In this document: positions 8,569 through 16,090 of the stretch, one piece after another
Position numbering within the stretch: position 1 is the stretch's first letter
Layout: each line of letters opens with the position of its first letter
Source of the DNA: JBGQDM01 sp041495845
GTDB lineage: Bacteria > Acidobacteriota > Terriglobia > Terriglobales > Acidobacteriaceae
Direction of reading: 5' to 3'
Length of the DNA: 17,832 nt
Assembly: GCA_041495845.1 (NCBI GenBank)
Contig: JBGQDM010000069.1
Coordinates: 1-17,832, forward strand
Notes under the pieces: generated by a model
Seen by the model: only the letters and a program-made list of their open reading frames with translations
Databases searched by the model: none
What the model was told of the DNA's origin: nothing
Translations under genes and position numbers: made by a program

Positions 8569-9198
8569 ATGATCACAATTAATGCAGAACGCAATACGGC
8601 AGGTGCGGTCGATTGGCAGCAGACCGACCTCTACCGTTTCTTTGCCTTCGTTTTCTCGCCGCCTACGCGCGAGTGTTTCGATTTCCTGTCGCTGCCTTCC
8701 GCGCCACTGGCGCTTGGTGACCTCTGGAAACACCTCGGGGGTGAAGGCGAGCTTCCAGGCTTTGAATGGTTTACCAGCTACGAGCTGTACGAGTCCGCTT
8801 ATATTGCGCTCTTCGATGTCGGCGTGCCCGAGCCTCCCGTGCCACTGTTTGAGTCCGCCCATGACAAGTCCCATCCCGCGCAGGAGATTGCGCTGGAGAA
8901 CACTTATTTCTACGAGGTGCTGGGCCTCAAGTCGGACCCGGGCCGCGCCGTCCCTGACTACCTGGTCACCCAACTGGAATTCCTGGCCGCGCTCCGCTAT
9001 ACCTGCGAGAGCACAGCGGACGAAGCCACCGCGGCCGCGCTGGCACGCGCCGAGACTGAATTCCTTGAGCGCCATCTTTTGCACTGGATCCCCACAGCCA
9101 AGAGCAAGCTGGAGCGAACCGGCGCGCCGGCGTTCCCCGTGTTGATGACCATGCTCGCGCATTTCCTGGACCGCAAACGCACGGGCGCGACCTGCTAG
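8569..9198 (+). CDS. TorD/NarJ-like molybdoenzyme maturation chaperone
   Basis: A 209-aa cytoplasmic, mainly alpha-helical protein of the TorD/DmsD/NarJ family. Such proteins hold the apo-molybdoenzyme, protect its Tat signal and allow cofactor insertion before export. Landmarks are the N-terminal LYRFFAFVFSPPT (21-33), ELYESAYIALF (72-82) with the proline-rich PEPPVPLFESAHD (87-99), PDYLVTQLEFLAAL (129-142; compare PDHLxxELEF in the family) and FLERHLLHW (165-173). ATG 8569 was chosen because GGGGA precedes it by a short spacer. An in-frame ATG at 8515 would overlap the gamma gene by 19 bp and has a poor ribosome site. It is the last gene of the operon, giving an A-B-C-D order with the chaperone last, as in ebd and pcr rather than ser/clr/ddh. 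Confidence 0.88.
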   Translation: MITINAERNTAGAVDWQQTDLYRFFAFVFSPPTRECFDFLSLPSAPLALGDLWKHLGGEGELPGFEWFTSYELYESAYIALFDVGVPEPPVPLFESAHDKSHPAQEIALENTYFYEVLGLKSDPGRAVPDYLVTQLEFLAALRYTCESTADEATAAALARAETEFLERHLLHWIPTAKSKLERTGAPAFPVLMTMLAHFLDRKRTGATC

Positions 9199-9441
9199 GG
9201 TTCGCACCCTGACCCGTGACCGATTTCACTGACTTCATCCGGGCACCTCGCGCAGCATAAAAAAGACCTCTCTGAAGCGCAGCTCTCCGCCTCGGGAACC
9301 GCACGACCTTGAGGGGAGAAGTCGCTTTCACATCCTTCGCGAATTATTGGTGCGCGGCTGGTGCGGATTTTGCCCGACTGGGCCGACGACCTACGGACAT
9401 GAGTCGTAGGTTCGAGTCCTACTGCCGCCACCAAATTCTTC
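9199..9441. other. Non-coding gap at the end of the respiratory operon
   Basis: About 240 bp with no credible gene. It holds a small hairpin (AGGG/CCCT) just after the chaperone stop with no T-run, an A6 tract near 9258-9264, and the tRNA 3' fragment listed separately. I see no convincing rho-independent terminator for either flanking gene. Short reading frames here on the minus strand are antisense products of the tRNA fragment. Confidence 0.6.
9403..9433 (+). pseudogene. tRNA 3'-end remnant (T-arm, acceptor strand, CCA)
   Basis: The segment has a perfect T-arm: GTAGG (9406-9410), loop TTCGAGT (9411-9417), CCTAC (9418-9422). It continues with a 7-nt 3' acceptor strand TGCCGCC (9423-9429), discriminator A and encoded CCA (9431-9433). 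A matching 5' strand (GGCGGCA) does not occur in the preceding 230 bp, and no D-arm is seen, so this is not an intact tRNA. Instead the bases upstream form a 7-bp stem, ACCTACG (9389-9395) with CGTAGGT (9405-9411), that would compete with the T-arm. It is best read as a tRNA fragment, for example an attachment-site duplication left by integration. The parent tRNA cannot be named without the anticodon. Confidence 0.7.
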
Positions 9442-10665
9442 TCACTGGCTCACTTTCCGATCAGCAGCTGCCGGGCGCGAGAACACCGTCCCGTGCGGAT
9501 AGGCATCGCCGTGAAATCCATGCGGCCAGGTCTTGTCATCCATGCTGACGCCAGGTTTCTCGCTGCCTGTGTCCCGGAAGCGTCCGTCGAGCGCCAGGGC
9601 ACCCGTTTGCGGATCAAAGTTCACCATGAAGAGGCGGTGTTCCCCGTATTCGCCTGAGTTCAAAACGATTCGGCGACCATCCGCATCGGCGGCGATCCAG
9701 TGCGGCATCTGTTTGTCATCAAAGGTCAGCCGTGAAACTTCGCGCAAATGAGTCGGATCTGAAATGTCGTAGGCCGCAAGGGCGTGAGCGGAAAACAACG
9801 TTTGAACCCAATAATGGCTGATCCGCAATGGCACGGCGCATATCTCTCCCTCAAACGTCTTCAAGTGCCGAACCGAAGGCCGGTCGGTCTGAACGCCTTC
9901 CAACTCGTACAATCCGCATGAAAACGTGTGGATGACCACGGTTTTCCCGTCAGCGAGCAGCCACGGTTCGCCGGGATTCTGTTGCTCCGATCCGCGTGGC
10001 CCCGGCGGCAGCACCAAGGTTCGCAGCAGCTTCAGGTCGGAAAGCCGCCACACTTGCACGGTGCGGGTCTCCGCTTCCGTCTTGTAATGCATGGCGGTGT
10101 TGGTGCTGACAATGCGGTCGAGTGCCGGGACAACCACCAGGCTGTAGGGACGAATCAGCTCGCTCTTCACCACCGGATCCATGGCGCTGCCGCTGCGAAT
10201 GAGATGCCCGCGTTCGTCGAACTCGACAAGCCCGCCGCCATCCGACTTGGGTTCGTGCCCACCGTGATACTGGAACGTCGCCATCACATGGCCGTTCGCC
10301 AGCCGGACGTAGGTATGCGGATGCATGTATCCATCCAGATCGCCGAACGAGGTCACGAGCGCCGGGTGTTGCGGCTGGCGCAAGTCAAACACCATGGTGC
10401 GCCCGCTCTCAAACGCATTGGCCAGCAGCAAGCCGCTCGCCGGCATTTCCGCTTCGGTGTGATGAGGCGTACCCGTTGGGCCGGGAACCGCTGCGGAAGC
10501 CACGATCTGGCCGTAGTGCGGAGATTTGGCGTCCGCGTCCACGACGGCGAGAAAATCGTTGCTTTTCTTGGCGTCGTCGCCCGCCCAGACGAACAGATAG
10601 GAATTGCTTTGAGCGTATCCAGGGACACAGAGGAGCAGCAGAAACAAACAGAACCGAGCGCGCAT
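9442..10665 (-). CDS. Secreted SBP56/methanethiol-oxidase-like beta-propeller protein
   Basis: A 407-aa protein with a clear Sec signal peptide (residues 1 to about 19, ending GYAQ). Histidine-rich motifs recall the selenium-binding protein 56 group, in which methanethiol oxidase uses copper: PHHTEAEMP (67-75), HPHTYVRLANGHVMATFQ (115-132), later MPHW, and near the C-terminus WPHGFHGDAYPHG. Repeated strand-turn segments such as MVFDLRQPQHP and AAYDISDPTHL fit a beta-propeller. A role in thiol or metal chemistry in the periplasm is only a family-based suggestion. The ATG at 10665 gives a typical signal peptide; a GTG two codons upstream (10671) is possible. There is no Shine-Dalgarno sequence, and the promoter lies unusually close. 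It is convergent with the respiratory operon and divergent from the DUF5916-like gene. Confidence 0.7.
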   Translation of the reverse strand: MRARFCLFLLLLCVPGYAQSNSYLFVWAGDDAKKSNDFLAVVDADAKSPHYGQIVASAAVPGPTGTPHHTEAEMPASGLLLANAFESGRTMVFDLRQPQHPALVTSFGDLDGYMHPHTYVRLANGHVMATFQYHGGHEPKSDGGGLVEFDERGHLIRSGSAMDPVVKSELIRPYSLVVVPALDRIVSTNTAMHYKTEAETRTVQVWRLSDLKLLRTLVLPPGPRGSEQQNPGEPWLLADGKTVVIHTFSCGLYELEGVQTDRPSVRHLKTFEGEICAVPLRISHYWVQTLFSAHALAAYDISDPTHLREVSRLTFDDKQMPHWIAADADGRRIVLNSGEYGEHRLFMVNFDPQTGALALDGRFRDTGSEKPGVSMDDKTWPHGFHGDAYPHGTVFSRPAAADRKVSQ

Positions 10666-10673
10666 AGGCACGA

Positions 10674-10702
10674 ATTCTTGCGCCCAGACAACTTTGTGTC
10701 AA
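10674..10702 (-). promoter_or_regulatory. Sigma70-type promoter for the minus-strand propeller gene
   Basis: Read on the minus strand, a perfect -35 TTGACA (10702-10697) and a -10 AAGAAT (10679-10674; 4 of 6 matches) are separated by 17 nt. Only 8 nt separate the -10 from the ATG at 10665, so transcription would begin within a few bases of the start codon. Confidence 0.5.
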
Positions 10703-10775
10703 CCAAGAACTCCAACCGCTCCGCTGGCCCCGCTGGCGTCTCGTCGGGTAGCTCCTCACGACGTGTTCTGACCGT

Positions 10776-10794
10776 GCATGATTCTTGTTCATGC
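10776..10794. promoter_or_regulatory. Inverted repeat in the divergent intergenic region (possible operator)
   Basis: GCATGA (10776-10781) and TCATGC (10789-10794) are perfect 6-bp inverted arms around a 7-nt spacer. The site lies between the divergent propeller and DUF5916-like genes, a suitable place for a dimeric regulator. No T-run follows, so a terminator is unlikely. It is short enough to be chance. Confidence 0.3.
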
Positions 10795-10858
10795 TAACCA
10801 GGAAAAACAAAACAGCAGCGATCAGTGCCCGCCGGCATCCATAGGCTGAACCACCCCC

Positions 10859-13192
10859 ATGGGTGTCTTGAACGTCATGATCACGCGCCACATCAAGGTC
10901 ACCAGACTTGGTCTGTCTCCCGAGAAGGTCCTCGCCTTGGTGGCCGTTGTTTCTGGTCTCGTGCTGCCAGCGTCTGCACAACAGTTCGACCTGAGCACGG
11001 CTTCCGGACGCGGCCTCTCAATTCCGCGCGTTTCGGCGCGCCCCCAACTGAGCGATTTTGAAGGCATGCAACCCACCGGTCAGGTGGCCCGGCAGATGGC
11101 ACGGGCGGAAGGGTTTACCGCCCGGCTGCCGGTGAATAATCTTCCGGCTTCGGAAACGACCCAGGTATACCTTGGGTATGACTCCGCCAACCTCTATGCA
11201 GTTTTTCTCTGCCATGACTCGCAGCCCAGGAAGATGCGGGCCCGGTTACCCAAACGGGATGATGTTTTTGAGGACGACAGCATTACCATCCAACTCGATA
11301 CCTTCCATGATCAACACCGGGCGTACTCCTTCGGTGTGAATGCCGGAGGAATCCAGGGCGATGGGGTTTGGGTGGAAGGCGCCGGTTGGGACCTAAGTTT
11401 TGACGCCGTTTTCACCACTGAAGTCCGGCGCGGCCCACAGGGTTACATCGCCCTGCTCGCAATCCCCTGGCGCAGCTTCCGCTTTCCCAACAACCCGAGT
11501 CAACATTGGGGCATCCTGCTTAACCGGTACATTGCGCGTACCACCGAAGATACTTTTTGGCCGCGCTATTCGACCACGGTCCAGGGAAGGCTGAACCAGA
11601 TGGGAGAGTTAGAGATCCCGTCGGAGATCACTGCCGGCCGCAACCTGCAATTCATTCCCTATGTTTCTTTCGCTAATTCTCGCAGAATCGACGACCGTAA
11701 TCTTCCTTCGGTCTTCTTCAAAGATCGCACTGCGGAGGTTCGGGCGGGGCTGGATGCCAAGATGGTCTTGCACGACAAGCTTGTATTTGACTTCACTGCT
11801 AATCCAGATTTCAGTCAGGTTGAGTCCGACGATCCGCAAGTGGAAGTCAATCAGCGCTTTGAGCTTTTCTTCCCCGAAAAACGCCATTTCTTCATCGAGA
11901 ACGCCAGCTACTTCAACACGCCGGTCAACCTTCTCTTCACTCGGCGCATTGAAAAGCCGGACGCCGGCGTGCGCATGACCGGAAAACTCGGCCCCTACGG
12001 GCTGGGTGTCCTTGTCTCCGACGATCGCGGCCCCGGAGAATTGCTTCCCTCGAACGATCCGAATTCAGGGGAGCGCGCTTTATTTACCGTTGCGCGACTG
12101 ACCCGCGACCTGGGCAAGCAATCGTATCTCGGCGCCATTTTTGTCCGCCGGCAGTTCGGCACGCGCCAGAACACAAATTACGGTCTGGACGCCAACTGGA
12201 AGATCAATCCGAATTGGCGCGCCGTACTCCAGGGCATTGGGAGCGAGACTCGCGATGGCGGCACCACTCATCCCGGCGCGGGGATCTACGCTGGCATCTT
12301 TCGCGAGGGCTCTCATGTAATCGGCCAGGCGGAATACAAAAGCTACTCCGCACACTTTGCCGCAGACAGCGGTTTTGTGCCCCGCGTTGATATTCGCAAT
12401 CTGGCCACAGCGCTCCAATATAAATTTCTGAAGGAGGGCGGCACCCTGGTCAGTTGGGGGCCTTCGTTCACTCAAACTTCCACCTGGGATTCCGCCGGCA
12501 GCCCTCTCGACTTCCTCACGAACTTGTCGTTGCCGTTCAATTTCCGGAAAAACAGTTCCATCTCACCGTGGATCGAAGCTGGCTCCACCTATCTGCGGCC
12601 GCAAGACTTCAGTGGCTTGCCTGTCTCGACTCGATACCCGATCTGGGACGCCGGGATCCGCGGGGCGTCAACACCCTCCAACGCCCTCAGTTTCGATGCC
12701 AGCCTTCAGTTCGGCCGGGCCGTCAATTTTGTTCCCGCCGCTGGGCAGCTGCCCGCACTGACTCATTCCGTCAACGGGACCGCCAACGTGAACCTCCGTC
12801 CTCACCGGAAACTCACCATTACGAATGGCTATTTGTTCGCCCAGCTTAAGGACCCCAGCAGCTCCCAGAGCATTTTCCTGGATCACATCTTCCGCTCGCG
12901 CTGGCTCCTGCAATTCAACCCGCGCTGGTCGGTGCGCCTCACCGCTCAGTACAACGCCTTACTCCCCAACGAAACCTTGACGGCGAATCTTCACGCGAAA
13001 CAATTCAACGGAGACGCTTTGCTGACCTACCGCGTGAACCAGGGGACTGCGGTTTATGTGGGCTACAATCACGACCTGCAAAACCTTGATCCGCGATTGC
13101 AGGTGGTCAATGGCCAAATCCTGCGCCAAAACAGCTTCCTGAATGATGGCCGGGTCTTCTTTGTCAAAGTTTCGTATCTATTTCACTACTGA
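10859..13192 (+). CDS. DUF5916-like outer-membrane protein with N-terminal CBM9-like domain
   Basis: A 777-aa exported protein. A signal peptide ends near residue 40 (VLALVAVVSGLVLPASA, then QQ). Residues of about 60-230 look like a CBM9-type beta-sandwich (TTQVYLGYDSANLYAVFLCHD, DDSITIQLDTFHDQHRAYSF, IALLAIPWRSFRFP). The motif FTANPDFSQVESDDPQVEVN and the FFPEKRHFFIENASYFNTPVNLLFTRRI-type region (abbreviated here) are hallmarks of the DUF5916 group. The remainder is rich in alternating strands and ends in an aromatic residue (VSYLFHY), as outer-membrane beta-barrels do. Substrate and function are unknown. The ATG at 10859 lacks a ribosome site; the ATG at 10877 would give a shorter, more usual signal-peptide n-region. 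It appears monocistronic. Confidence 0.82.
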   Translation: MGVLNVMITRHIKVTRLGLSPEKVLALVAVVSGLVLPASAQQFDLSTASGRGLSIPRVSARPQLSDFEGMQPTGQVARQMARAEGFTARLPVNNLPASETTQVYLGYDSANLYAVFLCHDSQPRKMRARLPKRDDVFEDDSITIQLDTFHDQHRAYSFGVNAGGIQGDGVWVEGAGWDLSFDAVFTTEVRRGPQGYIALLAIPWRSFRFPNNPSQHWGILLNRYIARTTEDTFWPRYSTTVQGRLNQMGELEIPSEITAGRNLQFIPYVSFANSRRIDDRNLPSVFFKDRTAEVRAGLDAKMVLHDKLVFDFTANPDFSQVESDDPQVEVNQRFELFFPEKRHFFIENASYFNTPVNLLFTRRIEKPDAGVRMTGKLGPYGLGVLVSDDRGPGELLPSNDPNSGERALFTVARLTRDLGKQSYLGAIFVRRQFGTRQNTNYGLDANWKINPNWRAVLQGIGSETRDGGTTHPGAGIYAGIFREGSHVIGQAEYKSYSAHFAADSGFVPRVDIRNLATALQYKFLKEGGTLVSWGPSFTQTSTWDSAGSPLDFLTNLSLPFNFRKNSSISPWIEAGSTYLRPQDFSGLPVSTRYPIWDAGIRGASTPSNALSFDASLQFGRAVNFVPAAGQLPALTHSVNGTANVNLRPHRKLTITNGYLFAQLKDPSSSQSIFLDHIFRSRWLLQFNPRWSVRLTAQYNALLPNETLTANLHAKQFNGDALLTYRVNQGTAVYVGYNHDLQNLDPRLQVVNGQILRQNSFLNDGRVFFVKVSYLFHY

Positions 13193-13213
13193 TCCGGCAG
13201 GCCTTACCGCTGG

Positions 13214-13242
13214 TTGACAAGGCCCTCTTCTCAGTGCATAAT
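13214..13242 (+). promoter_or_regulatory. Sigma70-type promoter of the imuA-imuB-dnaE2 cassette
   Basis: A perfect -35 TTGACA (13214-13219) and a -10 CATAAT (13237-13242; 5 of 6) are separated by exactly 17 nt, 25 bp upstream of the imuA ATG. The predicted transcript leader is about 19 nt. No GAAC-N4-GTTC, GTTC-N7-GTTC or CTGT-N8-ACAG LexA-type site is visible between the DUF5916-like gene and imuA. Confidence 0.65.
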
Positions 13243-13267
13243 CTGTGGCGAATAAAAAGCGAAAGTC

Positions 13268-14479
13268 ATGTCCTCGCCAGCCCGCTTTTTCGCCCAGTTT
13301 CACCCTGACCTCGCGCGCCGATTCCCGGACGTGATCGGCTTTCGCGCGCCTGCGGAAAAGGAGCGCATCGCCACCGGCATTGCCGCTCTGGACACGCTCA
13401 CCGAGGGCGGCATCCCCCGCGGCGCGCTCACGGAAATTTCCGGCTCGGCTTCTTCCGGACGCACCAGCCTGCTGCTGAGTTTCCTGGCGCAACTCACGCA
13501 AGCGGGCGAGAGTTGCGCGCTGGTGGATGCCAGCGACGCGCTGGATGTGGAATCCGCCGCTGCTGCCGGCGTGGTGCTCAACCGTTTGCTCTGGGTGCGT
13601 TGCGGAGAAAAACAGGAAGCGGGTCGCACCGAACCACCTGCCCTGGTGGAACCTCTGGCGCCATCCGCGGCTGTCCCTGCGCGTGGCCGGCCGGGTGCGC
13701 TTTGCGGTCGTCATCATCCCCGGCAGGAAGTCCGCCACCTGGACCGCGCGCTGGCTGGACTGATGGGGCAGAAGCGCAACCACCGCGCCACGTTCCCGGT
13801 AACAACTTCCGTGCCGGTGGTGACTTGTGCCCCCTGCAGCCGGGAAGAAAAACTGGCCGCCGGCCACCAGACGCGACGCGGAGAATATTTTTTCGCTCGG
13901 GAAGCAGCGGCGCTGCCCTCGCCAGAGAAATCGCATCCTGCTGCGCACGCGCTAGCGCGCGTCCAGTCCCAGCCATGGCCCTGGCGCCGTCTGGAACAGG
14001 CATTGCGCATTGCCGACTTGCTATTGCAAGCGGGGGGCTTCGGCGCGGTCGTGCTGGATTTCGGCGGTGTGGAAGCCGCTCACGCCGGGCGCATCCCGCT
14101 GGCGTCGTGGTTCCGTTTCCGGCGTGATGTGGAAGACACACGCACGGCGTTGCTCTTGCTCACGCCGGAGCCGTGCGCAAAAACTGCAGCCGCATTGGTG
14201 CTGCGGTGCGCGCGCCGCGAAGAACAATGGCTACATGCCAGGCGCCATCCGGAATTTGCAGCTTCGCCGTTTCAATCACCATTTCACGCAACTGCAACCC
14301 CCTCCACACCTTCTCCGGCACTGCTGGAGACGCTGCACTGGCAGGTGGAAGTGGTGCGTACGCGTATGGCGCCATCGGCCAATCTGCAACGGGGGAAACC
14401 TGTCTCCAGTTCTTGCGCGGACTGGAGTTCCCGCCCGTGGTGGAGCGCATTTCCGCCGGGCGCTCTTCCCGCCTGTTGA
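13268..14479 (+). CDS. imuA: ImuA-like RecA-fold protein
   Basis: A 403-aa RecA/SulA-like protein, the first gene of a translesion mutagenesis cassette; ImuA supports ImuB and DnaE2 in error-prone repair. The N-terminal part has the RecA-like ATGIAALDTLTEGGIPRGALTEI (34-57, abbreviated core) and a P-loop-like GSASSGRTS (59-67), where Arg65 replaces the Walker A lysine. LEQALRIADLLLQAGGFGAVVLDFGG (from about residue 243) and the IPLASWFRFRRDVEDTRTALLLL region form the C-terminal half of the ATPase core. Between them, about residues 113-240 form a Pro/Arg/Ala-rich, poorly structured stretch that looks like an insertion. The frame is open throughout, so no frameshift is implied. The tail after about residue 370 is also atypical. 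The imuB gene starts 15 bp after the stop. Confidence 0.8.
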   Translation: MSSPARFFAQFHPDLARRFPDVIGFRAPAEKERIATGIAALDTLTEGGIPRGALTEISGSASSGRTSLLLSFLAQLTQAGESCALVDASDALDVESAAAAGVVLNRLLWVRCGEKQEAGRTEPPALVEPLAPSAAVPARGRPGALCGRHHPRQEVRHLDRALAGLMGQKRNHRATFPVTTSVPVVTCAPCSREEKLAAGHQTRRGEYFFAREAAALPSPEKSHPAAHALARVQSQPWPWRRLEQALRIADLLLQAGGFGAVVLDFGGVEAAHAGRIPLASWFRFRRDVEDTRTALLLLTPEPCAKTAAALVLRCARREEQWLHARRHPEFAASPFQSPFHATATPSTPSPALLETLHWQVEVVRTRMAPSANLQRGKPVSSSCADWSSRPWWSAFPPGALPAC

Positions 14480-14494
14480 CGATGGTTCTCGCCC

Positions 14495-16090
14495 ATGCCG
14501 TTTGCCTGCATGTACGTTGCCGATTTTCCCGTCAGCGCGGTGCTGCGCGCCGAGCCGGAGTTAAGCCTGCGTCCCGTCGCCGTTCTGGAAGGCGTGCCCC
14601 CTTTGGGCACCGTGACTTCACTCAATCAGCACGCCCGCGCGGCCGGAGTCACCCTCGGCATGGCCCGTCTGCAAGCGCAGAACACAGCCGCCGTGTTGCG
14701 TCCGCGCTCGGAAGCTCGCGAACAAGCGGCCCATGCCGCGTTGCTTGACTGCGCGTTTGCGTTCTCGCCGCGCATTGAAGATACGTCTGCGCTGGAGCCG
14801 CCCGGGCAAATCCCACTGCCCTGGCTCCCTTCCCCCACTTCGCCCCGGCGCTGGAAAAATGTTGTTCTGCTCGACCTCGGCGGACTGGAACGGCTCCACG
14901 GGCCGGCAAGAAAAATCGCGAACGCTCTCGCGCAACGCGCGCTGGCACTCGGACTGCGCGTGCATATAAGCGTTGCCGCCACGCCGGATGCCGCCCTGCT
15001 TCTCGCCCGGGGCCGCCCCGGCATCACCATAGTCCCCACCGGCGAAGAAGCACGGATGCTCGCCCCGCTTCCTGTAGAAGTCCTCGATCTGGCTCCACCC
15101 ATTGTGCAAACGCTGGCGCGCTGGGGGGTGCGTTCGCTGGGAGAGCTGGCGGCGCTTCCTGAGATCGGATTGATCGAACGCTTGGGGCAGCAAGGCAAGC
15201 AACTGCGGCAGTTGGCATGCGGCCAGGCGCAGCGCGAAATCGTGCCGCTCGACCCGCCGCTGACGTTCAGTGAAGGCACAGAACTCGAAGCGCCCATCGA
15301 ACTGCTGGAACCGCTGCTCTTCGTGCTCTCCCGGCTTTTACAACAGTTGTGCGCCCGCCTGCGCGCACGTTCGCTGGCTCTGCAGGAACTGCGTCTGGAC
15401 TTGACCCTGGAAGCGGAATCGCGTTCTGTCGCCCGTCCGCTGTTTTCCCGTACGCTCCGCTTTCCTGTGCCGCTGTGCGATCCCGCCGTTTTTCTCAAGC
15501 TGCTGCATCTTGATTTGCAAGCGCACCCGGTACCCGCGCCGGTGATGGCGGCCTGCATTACGGCGGAACCGGCACGTCCTCGTACAGCACAAAACGGATT
15601 GTTTGCGCCTCAAGCGCCCGAGCCGGCGCGACTGGAACTGACGCTGGCACGCATCGCCGCACTCGTGGGTGCGGAGCGCGTGGGCACGCCGGCGTTGCTC
15701 GACACGCATCGTCCGGACTCATTTCGTCTGGAAAAATTTTCGCCGCCGGATCCCAGCCCGGCGTCTCTCAGTGCGCATCCTTCCGCTGCGCTGCGTCTTT
15801 TCCGCCCGCCGCTCGCCGCCTGCGTCGAACTCCGCCAGCAATCGCCGTCGCATGTAGTGTTTGCCGGAGTGCGTCGCAAAGTGCTGGCCCATTCCGGCCC
15901 GTGGCGTAGCGCAGGACAATGGTGGAACGAGTCTGCCTGGGCCCACGAAGAATGGGACGTGGTGCTCGGCTACCGCAGCCAGCACGAAGCCCTGCCTCAG
16001 CCTGTGCACGTCACCGCGGGCGTGCTCATCTGCCGTTTGTATCGCGATCTCCGGAGCGGCGCGTGGTTTGTCGCCGGCAGCTACGATTGA
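14495..16090 (+). CDS. imuB: ImuB-like Y-family polymerase homologue
   Basis: A 531-aa Y-family-like protein. ImuB bridges ImuA, the replication clamp and DnaE2, and is usually inactive as a polymerase. Visible features are the N-terminal MYVADFPVSAVLRAEPEL (6-23) with RPVAVLEG, NVVLLDLGGLERLHGPA in the palm, a helix-hairpin-helix region LARWGVRSLGELAALPEIG, and a little-finger-like domain. The canonical catalytic motifs of DinB (HVDMD and SxDEAYLD) are not present in normal form, as expected for ImuB. I could not identify a clear clamp-binding motif. The C-terminus ends with a conserved-looking RLYRDLRSGAWFVAGSYD. The last base of its TGA stop is the A of the dnaE2 ATG. Confidence 0.9.
   Translation: MPFACMYVADFPVSAVLRAEPELSLRPVAVLEGVPPLGTVTSLNQHARAAGVTLGMARLQAQNTAAVLRPRSEAREQAAHAALLDCAFAFSPRIEDTSALEPPGQIPLPWLPSPTSPRRWKNVVLLDLGGLERLHGPARKIANALAQRALALGLRVHISVAATPDAALLLARGRPGITIVPTGEEARMLAPLPVEVLDLAPPIVQTLARWGVRSLGELAALPEIGLIERLGQQGKQLRQLACGQAQREIVPLDPPLTFSEGTELEAPIELLEPLLFVLSRLLQQLCARLRARSLALQELRLDLTLEAESRSVARPLFSRTLRFPVPLCDPAVFLKLLHLDLQAHPVPAPVMAACITAEPARPRTAQNGLFAPQAPEPARLELTLARIAALVGAERVGTPALLDTHRPDSFRLEKFSPPDPSPASLSAHPSAALRLFRPPLAACVELRQQSPSHVVFAGVRRKVLAHSGPWRSAGQWWNESAWAHEEWDVVLGYRSQHEALPQPVHVTAGVLICRLYRDLRSGAWFVAGSYD

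Noticed and set aside
9358..9433. Complete functional tRNA gene
   Set aside because: There is no 5' acceptor strand matching the 3' strand, no D-arm, and the only anticodon-like loop shares its stem with the T-arm.
9195..9434. Short minus-strand frame starting MVAAVGLEPTTH
   Set aside because: This kind of peptide is the usual false product of antisense translation across a tRNA 3' end.
13178..13948. 256-codon open frame on the minus strand across imuA
   Set aside because: Opposite the RecA-like part of imuA. I considered it as a gene within the odd ImuA insertion, but found no start signal or domain and it extends past the insertion on both sides.
14173..14748. Frameshift joining the ImuA C-terminus to another frame
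   Set aside because: The alternative frame gives no better match to a RecA-like C-terminus, and the original frame ends naturally 15 bp before imuB.
14626..15558. 310-codon minus-strand frame opposite imuB
   Set aside because: Ser/Arg-rich shadow of the imuB coding strand without motifs.
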